The notes under the pieces: model-generated
The model's database searches: none
Told to the model about the DNA's origin: nothing
What the model saw: only the letters and a program-made list of their open reading frames with translations
Part shown: positions 33,201 through 46,639 of the stretch, one piece after another
Layout of the letters: the number at the start of each line of letters is the position of its first letter
How positions within the stretch are numbered: position 1 is the first letter of the stretch
Program-made: the position numbers and the translations under genes
Source: Cephalotus follicularis
Taxonomy: Eukaryota; Streptophyta; Magnoliopsida; Oxalidales; Cephalotaceae
Reading direction: 5' to 3'
Length of the DNA stretch: 64,000 nucleotides
Assembly (NCBI GenBank): GCA_001972305.1
Contig: BDDD01002394.1
Span: 171,616-235,615, forward strand

Positions 33201-34370
33201 GGATTAATTAAAAATGGATAAAGAATCTTATTATAATCATGTCAGCGAATATGAGTGCTAACAAGATTTTGAAGACCAACATGAGGTATCCAAAACCTCA
33301 TTGAATACCACTACCTAACATTAAAAATAAAAGGGTAGATCTCACGTACGAAACATACACTCAACCCAAACCTCTACACACTTTGGTACTGTCTTACGAA
33401 AACACTTTGTTCTTCATAATCTCACTTAGGTATTGGAGAGTCCCCCACCAGAAGATTACAATTTTTGATCTCTTTTCTTGGTGCAGATCTTTGAATCTAT
33501 CGATTCTTGAATCATTCTGATTTTCACAGCAATACATGATGAATGAGAATTCAATAGTCAAGGTATTGTAAAATGGTTTTGAAGATAACAAAACATGTTT
33601 TAACTGTCTAACAAGTTTATCAAGAATTTCATAACTCCAATGAGTAAGTATCAGGAAAAGGAAGCATCAGATGATCAAGGGCTAGTCAAATGCACACAAA
33701 GATAAAGTTCTGCATCATGAACAAATAGGTGAATCATACGACAACAGGAAAACAAGAATGCTAACATACTCTTCTCAAGAAGATCGCCTATGCTAAAACT
33801 CAACATATAGTGATAGATAAGAAGAAGAGAAAGACTACTTGTGTCCTCCCTCTCTTAAGTGTCTTTGTTGAGTTGAAGATCCAAACACCATCAAATGAAG
33901 TACTAAAGTGAAGACTACTTGTTCAATGTTCATAAGTTTCAAATGCCAAATACGACATTGGAATAATCCCGTAAAGAACTTATTAAAGATCAACTGACCC
34001 AGTGCCAAATAGATGAACAATGTACAAGTCAATTCAAGGATATGGAAGAAACCAACATCGGCAGTTCAAGACCAAAGCATAAGAGGAGGAGCAATATGAA
34101 GACCAAATGTATAAGAAAAAATATTGCTACCAAACAGTCGAAGTCTGGTCTTGAATAACTAAAGATTAGCTCAAATCAATAAAGATTCCACTCTACATGT
34201 GTCAAACCAAAAATGGCACTTAGACTACAATGCGGGCGAGGCAAACATGAAAAAAGATTAGGAGATAACCTATCCTTGATCTTTACAGAAGGCTAAAGAA
34301 GCAAAGCATCAAATAGGTAGATCAACCGACCTTAAAATTCTCAAGTTTGGGATCTAGACATTTGGCAACC
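33201..34370. other. Unassigned intermediate-repeat-like DNA
   Basis: No protein signature and no termini recognised. Short open frames at 33394-33591 and 33835-34032 (minus) match nothing I know. Confidence 0.4.
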
Positions 34371-34690
34371 GACCTCAAGGCCGCACGAGGTCAGCCTACT
34401 GATCTCTAGTCCCCTTACAAAGTCGTCCTCTAGTTCCTTTACCTAAAGCTCGTCATACCAACCTCTAGGCCCTTTGGGTAGAGGTCCACTGGCTAACCTT
34501 GAATTCCCAAACCTAGAGGTTGACAGGCCTTTTAGCTGAGGTCGGCCGACCTCCCAGCCTGTTTTCACGAGGTTAGCTTTGCTAACCTCTAGGGTTACTT
34601 GGACAACGTTGGCTTGGCCAACCTCATGCTTCTTTGTTGGAAGATGATCTCTAGGAATAGTTTATGAAGGTCAACTAGCTGACCTCACTT
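34371..34690. repeat. GAGGTC/GACCTC palindrome and hairpin cluster
   Basis: Contains the perfect 16-bp palindrome GAGGTCGGCCGACCTC (34538-34553), the hairpin GAGGTTAGC-TTT-GCTAACCTC (34569-34589), GTTGGC-TTG-GCCAAC (34609-34623) and AGGTCA-ACTAGC-TGACCT (34668-34685), plus many single GACCTC, ACCTCTAG and AACCTCTAG words. Layout and density equal the GTCGAC cassettes of LTRs elsewhere in the window. The host element is unknown. Confidence 0.8.
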
Positions 34691-36073
34691 GAAGCATGTT
34701 TCCCTCATAGTGGCTGCATTAGCAAGAATGTACAATCAAGACCCTACACGAATGTCTCTACAACAATACTTTGAAGAGAATTTCAAACAAGGAATCTCCT
34801 AACTTCTCCAAAAGTGGGGGACCTATGATGATACCAAAAATCGTTTTACCCTCGACACATGTAATGATATTAGAGGGGGCATACCCATGACTTGAGAAAT
34901 GCTAAAGGCTGGACATGTGGGCACATTCACTGCAAGGAGCTCTCTATGTCATTATTACTACACCGACCCATAAAAGTAAGTAAAGGTAGGGGAATTGAGG
35001 TAATTATGACAAAACCACCCCACAATAAAAGCCTTGATGACACACTTCCCAAAATAGATTCTCTCTCATTAGTCTTCGTTTTAACTTTCTAGTTTTTATC
35101 TGGCTATTTCTTTCTAGAAGTTCTAACTTCATCATCAGAGAATAGCCTTGAAGATAGAACATCGAGCTACTTTCTCACCAGTATTGTGCTTTCACGAAGC
35201 TGATCCTGGACAACCTTAAGACCAGATGAGCTCAAGACTGAAAGAGCTCAAGACCAGATGACCTCAAGTTCGGACAACCTCAAGTTCAAAAGACCTAAGA
35301 CCAAACAACTTCAAATTTTGACTACCTCAACAAAAATGAGCTGGAGACCTGACCCTAGAGCATATCCAAATCACCTTACCAAGTCTGACCAATACATTGT
35401 TGACTCTGACATCAACACAAAATAACTCATCTTGAATTTGTCTTCATTTTCAACTTAAGTTGACTTTAGTCTGAGAGGTGGGGGCCTGAGATAATTATCC
35501 AAGCAAAGTGTTTCTTTTGGTAGCTTACTCGTAGTTTCTTTGCAAATCTATTGAATTTAGTTTATTTGTAATTTTTTGTATTGATAATTGTATTCTTAAT
35601 TGTCCTCCACTAAATGAAAGTAGCCTAGTCTCATCTAAAGTTCATATTAGTGACAGTGTAGCTGCATGGTGGTTGCCTACTTGAAATGCATATAGTACAA
35701 CTAGCTCCTCTATCTTCAGCATGTATTCCATGTAAATAGCATCTGTTTGGCTATCAAGTTATTTGGATAAACTATTTGAAACTTGCTTTACATAACAATG
35801 TTCATATTAGCTCAACATCAATTTCCATGCCTATCTGTCAACAAAGACTGTGAAGTTGGTTTTACAAGATCCTATTGTTTCATCGCCGGATCATGTGAAT
35901 TGTGATTTTGGATTAAGACTATAGACTAGCCAATAATGACAGTTTGATTATAAATTTCCTTTTGGAAAGAAAAATTAAGTGACTTTCATTAGAAATGAGG
36001 CTTTCATGTATTGCTGAGTTTCAATAGAGTTAACTTATTTTACATCAAAATGTGGCCTTTTCAAGTTTATGAT
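34691..36073. other. Unassigned, probably LTR-derived DNA
   Basis: Contains repeated CTCAAG...GACCAGATGA phrases (35210-35330), a GGTGGGGGCCTGAG phrase near 35480, and then AT-rich DNA. The repeated GACCTCAAG words may extend the palindrome cluster to the left. No coding signature. Confidence 0.35.
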
Positions 36074-37214
36074 TGATACGGGTAAAAATTCCCATCCAAT
36101 TATAATATGCAACATCGACAAACCAGTCATTAGTAGCGAATATTCCAAGTAGCATTAAATATCATTAATTATCGAAGAGAATCTTAGGAAGATCCTTCTA
36201 GAGACCTTAATTATGGCAAATTCCCAAAATTAAGAAGGTAGAATCCTCCTAAGACTCACAAAAAGGGAAAACATCTCAATCTATGCAATAGTTCTAAGTA
36301 AACAAGGATTCTAAGGTAATCCTACCTTCTCCACTCTAAATATCACATTTATTCACAAGGTCCACGTTCAGATTCTAGCACTATTGAGCATTCATATGTT
36401 CTTTTGAGTTCTAACCATATTGTTGTCCCTTTTTGTATTGACTTAAGTATCGGAGGGAGTTCCCGAGGTCCATCTCCAGTCACTTTTTAAGTTTTTAATT
36501 GTCTTGCAGGTCGAGGAAGACCAGCCATTAATTTCTCGTTGTTGTATTAATCAAGGATCAGATTCTTGCATCAACAGTTGGCATTGTTTGTGGGAAAGAA
36601 CAATACTTTTTTACAAAATTTAGATTTTCTCTATTAGCAACCATGTCTCCAAGGAGATCTAATCAAAGGAATCAACAAAATCTGCAGGAAGATGCTCTTG
36701 TGACCTGTGTTGAATTCATTCCCTAGCTTCAGCATATTGGGCAACTAGTACAGTTAATCAAACAATCTACTCAGAATCCAAAAGCACGACAAAACCCTAA
36801 ACAACCCGATCAATCAAAGAATCCTCCAAGTGAGTACGAAACGAGAACAAAGGTTCTTATACAAGTAGGGTAGATCATAAGGAGTAATAGGATGCTCGAG
36901 ATAGGGATTATGAGGTTTAAGATGCCCCATCTACTAATGCCAATATTGCAGACAACTTTCTAAAGGAGGAAAGATACCGTCAAAGTAGATCAACCAACAG
37001 AAAACAGAGAAGAAGTGCCTTCAATAGAATTGGAAAGTCTACAGGCCAAAACAGATCCCCTGGGAGGAGACGATCTCATGCCACTAACAGGTCTAGGGGC
37101 CAGACTGTCCAAGGGATAAATATGACATGGAGATTTCTTGATATGGAGAGGAGGGTCCATGCCATCGGAGAAGCTGAGCACAAGGGAGGATATCTGGAAA
37201 AGCACAAAAATAGG
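36074..37214 (+). mobile_element. Tat-like gypsy: 5' LTR (LTR-H), primer site and leader
   Basis: LTR 36074-36576 runs TGATACGGG...GCATCAACA and contains GACTTAAGTATCGGAGGGAG near its 3' end, a phrase typical of plant Tat/Athila-group LTRs. TTGGCATTGTTTGTGGG at 36578 resembles the TTGGCGCCGTCTGTGGG primer site of that group. A possible gag start ATGTCTCCAAGGAGATCT lies at 36642 (MSPRRSNQRNQQNLQEDAL). The leader stops at 37214 where copia LTR-B4 begins, so the rest was displaced by the nest of insertions to its right. Confidence 0.6.
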
Positions 37215-37507
37215 TGTTAGGTATAGGGTGACCCTGCAAGCCACGATGTGGTTATATGTAAATGTAATTCACCTAATATATATACAATCTTAGATTCCTT
37301 TTATGTTACTTTGTGAATATTCCAATTAATTATGGCATGTCATGTGTGATATCCCAATTTAGGTTATTAATTTCTTAATTTACAACAAACTGAAAGTACA
37401 CGTGGCGCCCGTCACATAAAAGGGTTGGATGTCGTGCCTAGGAGTTATGAGAACGGCTACCTTACTCCTTATGACGAATGTTCCAAGTCGTAGGTTCACT
37501 ATCTAAG
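37215..37507 (+). mobile_element. Copia LTR-B4, left part
   Basis: Starts TGTTAGGTATAGGGTGACCCTGC, the LTR-B start, and continues through CTACCTTACTCCTTATGACG and CCAAGTCGTAGGTTCACT, matching LTR-B2 44365-44632. It is interrupted at 37507 by the gypsy element 37508-49409 and resumes at 49410. Confidence 0.75.
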
Positions 37508-38169
37508 TGTCACGCCACGAACCCCAAGGCTCGACACATGACAGGTTCATCCATACCATCCATGAAAAAAACAATAAAATATAAAACTTTAAACATTATA
37601 TGCATGCGGAAGATAATATCAAATCCATGTAGAAAAGCCCATCCATAAATACATCATGCTATAAAAACATCTTATTAGCTGCCACAAGCTGGTAGGTCAA
37701 TAGCAGAATAATAATTGTCTATTATACATGTCCAACCCATAAATACAAGGTAGTAATCGGGAATTGTGCTGCAAGAAGAATCACGTGCTGCCCTCCATCT
37801 ATTCCATAACCTCGGAGCTTCACCTGTACCTCAGCTTGACCCAATATGAGAATGTGTCAGCGACCACTGGTCGTGTAGGTAATACAAATGACATGCAACC
37901 GATACGATGATGTGCCATGTAATGCATCAGCATAATAGTATGATAAGTGTGCAATAATATAACTCTGTATGTATGGCATGACATATGCATGAAAGCCATG
38001 AGTGGACTGCACTGTATAACAACTGTCCCTAAGTGGTGCTATACTTCGCTAGTCCTAACATCACATCAAAGGCCATAGGCCTGCAGACACTCCATAAAAC
38101 CATCCATAACCATACCATAGAAACAATCAAACCATTGGGTCAAGGGGAAACACTGGCCACATAAGCCTG

Positions 38170-38335
38170 CCCCGAAGCTTACACCCGAAGGTGCTAGCCC
38201 CTGAGGGGACCCGAGATCAATCCCAAAGCAGTCAGCTCAGTGTACCCTAAATCCATAATGCGAGTCCAGAAGGTACTAGTCCCTGAGGGGACCCATGATC
38301 AATCCCGAAGCAGTCAGCTCCGCCTACCCTAAAAC
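38170..38335. repeat. ~80-bp tandem duplication in LTR-F5
   Basis: GGTGCTAGCCCCTGAGGGGACC...AGCAGTCAGCTC and GGTACTAGTCCCTGAGGGGACC...AGCAGTCAGCTC follow each other with the same internal order. Also present in LTR-F6 (47800-47940), so it predates the insertion of this element. Confidence 0.8.
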
Positions 38336-38869
38336 CTTAATATGTGGCCTGCCTCTATAATGCTTCATGATGAAAATGAAGATTATGAATGGGTTATCCC
38401 ATAAGGTCTCAACCATAACAATCAACAGCCGTAGCCATACCATACCCAAAATCCATAACCATATTCCATTTAAAAGATAGGGACCTACCGTAAATGATCT
38501 CATGGGATCCACATCCGTCAAAACCAATTAAAAACCCCTTTAAAACCCTTTTCATAACCATAACCCTTTCCCTTTTTATTGGTCCCTATCGGAGTTGAAA
38601 ACAATGGAGAGGAAGTCTAACTAGGATATCCACGTCCAGATACACCAATTGAGCTACCCTAACCATTTAGAAAACCATTTATATAAAAATCCCTTTTTCT
38701 TTATGAAATTCACTTTTAAAGATTGACTTTTTCAGATTAAAAGTGCTACAACTGGATTTCCATAGGTTACAAGGCCTTAGGGAGACTTCCTATGAAATCC
38801 ACTTGGAGAGAAGAAGATTTTGGATTCAAAATCGTTAAATTTGGCTAAAGTAGACAGTAGGTTTAGGAG

Positions 38870-39190
38870 TTGACGTGTAAGGTTTACATGTCAATGCGTA
38901 ACCCCCTGAGCATCGACGCTTGCAATAGGCGTCGACGTCTAAGGCATTGTGCCTTGAGCATCGACGCATGCACTAAATGACAACTACTAATAACAAATAA
39001 GGAATCAACCCTTATCGAAGGCGTCGACGATTATGTCTCTCTTTCCCTTTCCTTATGGAGTTAACGTGCTGAACAGAATGACTCACTAACGCAAAGACAC
39101 CTAGGCATCAAAGCTTAAGTCGAAACGTTGACGCACTGGGCCCTCAAGAACACGTCGACATGTATGAAGAACACGTCGAAGCCCTAGTCT
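38870..39190. repeat. GCGTCGACGC palindrome cassette in LTR-F5
   Basis: About a dozen units: GAGCATCGACGCTTGC, TAGGCGTCGACGTCTAAGG, AAGGCGTCGACGATTA, GAACACGTCGACATG and decayed forms with GTTGAC or GTCAAT. Matches the F6 cassette unit by unit. Confidence 0.8.
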
Positions 39191-42100
39191 GCTATCAACT
39201 GTGAAAATCGTCCACAAGTCCCTTGAAACCCATAAAAACTGCTTTTAATTCAAATCCAAGGAAGCTACAAGCTTCAGCCATCAATAGAAACTCAAAAACA
39301 GCTTTAAAACCTTTAAAACCATGTCCCTAACCCTTATATTGGGAGAAAATGGGAATTGGGCAAAAAGCTACAAATCCTCAGATTTCATTCAAATCTCCCT
39401 TTTAATTCGTTTCTATCCATATCCCTTACCCTAATCCGTCGATCTAGCATATATGCAACAGTCCATAAGCACAAAACCATGCAAATCCATCCATATAAGG
39501 AGATCAGAGCATAAGTATAACCTACCTTAATTAGCTGAGAACAGAGAATAGGTTGCTTGAATCCGTATTCCGCTTCTCCTTTCAGGTTCTATATGCTGCT
39601 ACGATTCCAACGGCTGCTTGTTTGATTGATTTCGCCCACCCTCTCTCAAACTCGCACTCTCTCTATCTCTCTAAAGGAAATGAGAACGAATGAGAATGAA
39701 CTAAGCCTCCTATATTATATAATAGGCTCCTCAAGGCGAAAATCTCACAAATAACAAGCGGGTTCTACTGAACCTCCCCTACTCATAAACAGGCATAAAA
39801 ATGGAAAATAGTATTATAATATACATTTCATGCCATCGATAAGTATAATACTGTACAATACCATATAGATACAAGCAAAATACATGTCAATCCATACACA
39901 TAAAGATATCTTGGGCCCACATCCTCCCCTCCTTAGAGAAATCTTATCCTGAGATTTCCTAAAATCAAAATAAGTGGGGATATAAAACCCTCATGTCATC
40001 TTCCCGTTCCCATGTGGCTTCCTCGAGCGCATGATACTGCCATAAAACTTTGACTAAAGTAATCTCCCTGTTCTGTAGTTGTTTGACTCGACGGTCAAGA
40101 ATCTATACAGGCCTCTCTTCAAAACTCATATCCGTCCGTAACTCCAAAGGTTCAAACTGTAACACATGTGTAGGATCTGGGTGATACTTTCTCAGTATCG
40201 ACACATGGAAGCGACTCTGAGCAGTTAGAAGTCTGTAAACCAAGTCTGTAAGCGACAGCACGAACCCTCTTAAGGATCTCAAAAGGTCCTATAAACCGTG
40301 GAGCCAACTTTCCTTTCTTGCCGAATCTCATAATTCCTTTAGTCGGATAGACTTTAAGGAAAACATGATCGCACATCGAGAACTCTAGATCCCACCAACG
40401 ATGATCAGCATAATTCTTCTGGCCACTCTGAGCAGTTAGAAGTCTTTCCCTGATAACCCTGGCCTTTTCTGTCATTTCCTGAACAAACTTCGGCCCTGGG
40501 AGACTTCGCTCACCAACCTCGAACCAACAGACTGGAGATCTACATTTACGTCCATATAGAGCCTCAAATGGTGCCATACAAATACTAGCATGAAAGCTGT
40601 TATTATACGAGAACTCTACTAGTGGTCGATGATCATCCCAACTACCACCCCAATCCATAACACTTGCTCAAAGCATGTCCTCCAGAGTCTGAATCGTCCT
40701 CTCGAATTGTGCATAATTATGTGCTGAAACTCAAGTGAGTACCAAAAGCTGCCTGCAGTTTATTCCAAAACCGGGAAGTGAACCACGAATCTCTGTTAGA
40801 AACAACACTGACAGGCACACAATGGAGTCTCACAATCTCCCCTATATACAAAGTTGCTAATCGTTATAGAGATTAAGTCATTTTGATCGCTACAAAATGG
40901 GCAGATTTTGTGAAGCGAACGAAAATAACCCATATGGCATCATGGTTAGCTCTCGTCTGTGGAAATCCTGAAACAAAATCCATCGTAATATGTTCCCATT
41001 TCCACTGGGCCACCTGAGACGACTGTAGTAAGCTGACTAGTCTCTAGTGTTTTGCCTTAACTTGCTGACATGTCAAGCAGGCAGACACATAATCCGCTAT
41101 CTCCCATTTCATATTGTTCCACCAATAAACAAGTTTCAGGTCTCGATAAATCTTAGTGCTCCCTGGATGCACTGAGAAACTAGAGTGATGAGCTTGTGAC
41201 AACAACTCATCCTTCAGTTCCCTATCATTAGGAACGGAAACCCTACCCTGGAATTTGATTAAACCATCACCAAGTACTGAGAATTCAGGCCATGACCACC
41301 TCGACCATCCAATGCGATCTCAAGTAAACCTCCATCCTTCCCTCGAGCCTCCCTAATCCTGTCCATCAATTGAGGACATGCATGTATCTGGGAAACTGTC
41401 AAATAAGCTAATCGATGACTCAAAGCGTTTGCCACCACATTAGCCTTGCCTGGATGGTACTGTATCTCACAATTATAATCGTTGAGCAGCTCCATCCATC
41501 TCCTTTGCCTCATATTCAAATCTTTCTAGGAGAAAAGATGTTTTAAACTCTTGTGATATGTGAAAACATCAAATTTTGTGCCATATAAATAATGTCTCCA
41601 CTTGCGTAGCGCAAAAATTATCTTTGCTAGTTCTAGATCATGTGTGGGGTAATTATCCTTATGAGGCTTTAGCTTCCTTGATGCATATGCAATTACCTTC
41701 CCATACTCCATCAAGACACAGCCTAAACCATTCCAAGACGCATCCCTGTACACCATAAAACCTTCATTACCCTTTGGTAAGGCCAAAATGGGTGCAGAAA
41801 TCAGGTAATGTTTCAATTCCTGAAAACTCTACTCACAGTCATCATCCCAAACAAACGCTATATTCTTCTATGTCAATCTAGTCAATGGCGTAGCAATCCA
41901 TGAGAATTCTTTGACAAAGAGGCGATAATAGCCTGCTAAACCCAAGAAACTACCGATTTTAGACACGTTTGTTGGCCGTTTCTTGTCCCTAACTGCTTCT
42001 ATCTTTGCTGGATCCACTGACAAACCAACAATGGAAATAACATGAACTAGAAAAGTCACCTATGTCAACCAGAATTCATATTTATCAAACTTGGCATGCA

Positions 42101-44364
42101 TCCGATGCTCCCTTAAGGACTGTAATGCCAAGCGTAAGTGTTCTCCAAGATTCTCCATTGACTTAGAGTAAACCAAAACATCATCAATAAAGACCACAAT
42201 GAATTGGTCCAGATATGGACTAAACACCTGGTTCATCATGCTCATGAATGCAGCAGGGGCATTGGTCACCCCAAAAGGCATCACTATAAACTCATAATGT
42301 CCATACCGTGACCTAAAAGCGGTCTTCAGAATGTCACGTGTCCGAACTCTGAGCTGATGGTACCCTGTCCTCAAATCCAGCTTGGAGAACACTGATGACC
42401 CTTTCAACTGGTCGAACAACTCATCTATGTGTGGAAGCGCGTACTTATTCCTAATAGTAGCTTTATTAATCTATCGGTAATCAACACACATTCTCAAAGA
42501 TCAATCTTTCTTCTTAACAAACAAAACAGACGATGTCCCTAGTAGGAGATCTGTCTCAAACTCCACATCTCTCACAGGAGGCAAGGATGTCAACTCCTGT
42601 GGAAATACATCCAGATACTCACAGACAACTGGAATATCCTCTAACCTCTGTATCCACTTCCTCTTAACGGTCACATAAGCCAGATATCCACTACAACCCT
42701 GTTTCATAAGCATGTCAGCATGTATAGCAGAAATCGTCTGAATAGACTGATGCCCTATAGTCCCAACAAACTGGAACTGAGACTGCCTCGACATGTTGAA
42801 GGTTACAAGATTCTCGTTACAATACAAATGAGCATAGTGCACCGATAACCAATCCATTCAAAAAAACACATCTAACTCACCCATCGGTAGCAAGATAAGG
42901 TCTGCTAGTAAAGCATGGCAAGCGATCTCTACCACACTAGATCTGCATACCCAATCTGAAATAACAGATTTCCCTACTGGGGTACTAACCTCCATCACAA
43001 AAGGTAAAGGCTCGGGCTCCATGCTAACATGACATATAAAATATGATGCAATGTATGAATGGGAAGAGCCCGGATCTATAAGAACCCGTGCCATACGCTG
43101 GGAGATACAAATAGTACCTCCTATCATAGATGTAGATCCACCTGTAACACTCTAATCCATACCATATACTCTACCCTGAACAGTTGGTGTAGACCCCATA
43201 AGCTGTTTGTCGCGGTCTATCCCTACCGTAGAAGGTGAACTGGTGATAGGCTGACCCTGATACTGCTGCCTAGAACCATTGCTCTACTAATAACCCATAC
43301 CCTGGTTCTACTGAGAACCTCTCTCAAATAGACCTAAACTCTACCATGGCTAACTCCTTGAACTGTATCTATCATAAGAGCACTCCCTAGCCATGTGATA
43401 AGAAGCCCCACAGTTCATACATTTACTAGCTTTCCACCAACAATCATCTGGTGTGTGGTTCATGCGTCCACAATGTACACACGGATCAATGGGAGTCTGA
43501 TTTCCATCACCTGAAAGTCTAGAACAGTCTCCTTGCATTCCCTGGCTCCTCTGCTGAGAACCCTATCCTCTAAACTTCTGTCAAGAGCTACGGCCTCGAC
43601 CTCTCTATCGTGATCCTCCCGACTGACTTCTATGTCTAGAAAAAATCAGAGGGACTACCTGTACTCTGACGTGAGCCACTCAGACCTAGGCTACTATTCA
43701 TAGATCTCAGGGATTTATTACTACTCCCTGAACTCCTTCCTGACTACCTTCCAGAAAAAGTATATCTATTACGATTCGTCTGAATTCGCAATTTGCGCAA
43801 CTCCTCTGATAATGACTCAGCATCAGTGGCTCTGCTAGCCAAGTCCACAAAAGATCTCAGCCGGAGCGGTGCTATTCTCTGTCTGATATCTGGTCAGAGG
43901 CCACCAAGAAATCTCTTAGCTTTTCTCACTTCCTTACCTACCATGTGCAGAGCTACCCTTGACAATTCCACAAATTTGGCCTCATATTGGGCTACTGTTA
44001 TGGCACCCTTGGACAAGGCAAGAAATTCAGCCTCCCTCTTATCAACTTTTGCTTCAGGATAATTCTGCTCATTGAACTCTACTATGAAATGGTCTCATGA
44101 ATTTGGTATCCCATTTTCCTCCCAAGAGAGAGCAACCATGTTCCACCAATGTTCTGTTTCGCCTTGCAGCATATATGTGGTGAAGGCAACTTTCTCAGAA
44201 TCTGAGCATTTCAAGACTCGAAAGATCTTCTCTATCTGCATGAGCCATCTCTTGGAAGTAACTACATCAGGATCCCATGTGAAAGCTGGAGGATTTAGCC
44301 TCAAAAACTTGGTTAAGGAACCTTCCCTGGGTGTAGGCAAGTCAACTGATCTCCTCGATGTTTC

Positions 44365-46639
44365 TGTTAGATATAGTGATCCAACAAGCCATTAGATGGA
44401 TTGTCATATTATATCTTATCTTGTATGAAACAATCTTATTCCTTGTATATATGATGTGTGATAATTTTGTTATGACTATATCACTTGTGTTTTAACAGTT
44501 AATTGAAATAGTTTATTATATACCTGCTTACACCTGTGATGCCCTGACATAAGGTTGGATACCTAGCATGGAGGCTGTGAGATTGGTTACCTTATTCCTT
44601 ATGTCGAATTAGTTCCAAGTCATAGGTTCACTTTGTGGGCATTAGTGAACCGGATAGACTTGCGCGTATGTTGCCTGCTCATGGAATTGGAGGATGGATT
44701 CTCTCACTACCATCTGTGTTGGACACTAGGGCAAATACGGGGTGCGCGCTGGGAGCGTGTACACTGAACTGGACCCGCGTAGGAGACACTATTTGGATAG
44801 TCGCTATTCTCGTGTCAGTAGTGACTCCTACTTGTTGCGGTTGTGTATAAGTGATGATCACTTAGCGAGTTCTCAAACTCGTCTGATCCTTAGACCTGAG
44901 CGACTACTCTATATTGTATGGAGACGGTTATGCTTTGATCTCCACCTTACCCAGTCCTTGCGCAGGGCTGGCAATCGGGTGGTCTTTGGGTATGATCGAA
45001 TCTATACGAATATAAGTGAGTGCGCAATATGGGATTGTCACACCTGAGCGAAGGTGATCGGCTCTATTATGATCTGATTATACTTTGGACTTATGAAATC
45101 CTTGGCCAAGGTTGAGGTAGACTGGAAATTAGATTTCTGGAGAGTTTACCAAAGGTCCTAGTAATGATCAGATATGTTAGCCATTGAGGTATTATCTAGG
45201 GTTGACACAAATCCTTACCCTAGACCTCAATCGGGGCCAAGCATGACAAGGGATTATAGTACACGTGAACCGACAACTTAGAAAATCTAGGGTTAATGAG
45301 GTGTGTAATAAATTATGGAAAAATTAATTAGATTTATTTTTCCATATGGATAATATTCAATATTATTCCGAGAGCATTTGAATTGGTCTAGGACCATTTA
45401 GGATGGCTAAACCGAACCCTAGGGGTATTTCAATAATTTATGAACACCTCTGGTCTTAACCAAGATTTTATAGGGTCCCTGCCCAATAATAATTAGATCT
45501 TTTATATGTTGGACATATTAAGTCTTGGTGTGAAATATCGGTTATGTGGATTTTACATTTTGTGGAAACATATTTGTTTGATCTTACTTAATCAATATTG
45601 GAAGGGATACTATAAGTTGGACTTATACTCTTTTTACTTCATAAACCAGTCAAAGCGTCGACGCCTTCTGGGAATGCGTCGACGCTTTCCTTTAGTTAAA
45701 GCGTCGACGCTTTCCTTTAGTTAAAGCGTCGACGCTTTCCTTTAGTTAAAGCGTCGACTCCTTTTGGGAAGCGTCGACGCTTAAGGCTCACAGAGGCGTT
45801 GATGACTTTTAGAAAAATGTCAGTGTTTTGTGCCATGTAATGCTTAAGCGTCTACGCTGATGATGAAAGCATCGACGCTTGGAGCGGGTTGTGCAACATG
45901 TGCACGAACTCTGATCGTGGGCACGTTTTCTCTCTCATCTACAACTGTTTTCTCCCATTTACGCACGTTTTGGAAACGTGGGGAACATGGATACAGACTC
46001 CCTGTGAGTGAGGGCCATGATCCAAGATTGATAGGAGAGTGGGAGAGTGGTTTAGTGGGCTGGTGTCTGCATTATTATGCAGATTTTCTAGTTTTGAAGT
46101 ATGAGAAGAAAATTGCTGGGCAATACAATTCTTTCTCTCTGGATAATTACAGAAGTTCCCATCTTTCATATACACCAAGCAAGTGCTTGTTTAGAGTGGA
46201 TTGACATTGACATCATTTGTCATTGCCAATGCATCCTTTGTGAGCATTCTTAGAGTAAGAGAAAGTGTTTTTGCATCTTGGTGCTTGGAGTAGTTAGGCT
46301 TCGACTTGGACAAGGAGCATAACGTTTTGGAAGCATTTGAGGGAGTCTACTCAAGCTTGAACTGGCAAAGGAAGGAGGAGCCAAAATCCTTTGGTATATC
46401 CCTTCTTCCTCCCTTTCTTAATGTTTTGCTTGTATGTCACCATTAAATACAATGGTGACATCTTTTCAATTAAATGATTATGTGGTGATCCATGTGGCCT
46501 ATGGACATGCCATAAAAGGACTGTTTTTGCCTATGATGGGTGTTCTTCCGCTGCCATGTTTGTATGTTTATTTTTTGTTCTACACCGTACTCACCTTTGT
46601 CCATTTATGGCATTGGAGTTGGTAATTCCGATTCCATAA
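44365..46639 (+). mobile_element. Solo copia LTR (LTR-B2), 2.28 kb, target-site duplication GTTTC, inside gypsy gag
   Basis: Starts TGTTAGATATAGTGATCC and ends CCGATTCCATAA, flanked by GTTTC at 44360-44364 and 46640-46644. The surrounding DNA is gypsy gag on the minus strand on both sides. Colinear with LTR-B1 and LTR-B3. Being solo and inside Gypsy-2, it inserted and recombined after Gypsy-2 arrived. Confidence 0.88.
45655..45880. repeat. AAGCGTCGACGCTT cassette with exact 25-bp tandem units in LTR-B2
   Basis: Six GTCGAC cores. Three units of exactly 25 bp, each starting GCGTCGACGCTTTCC, occupy 45676-45700, 45701-45725 and 45726-45750 without a mismatch. A changed unit (GCGTCGACTCC) and AAGCGTCGACGCTTAAG follow, then decayed forms GGCGTTGATG and AGCATCGACGCTT. 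Confidence 0.9.

Noticed and set aside
35200-35340. Possible coding repeat (CTCAAG...GACCAGATGA phrases)
   Set aside because: Spacing is irregular and not in multiples of three. Better seen as part of the non-coding GACCTC-rich region.
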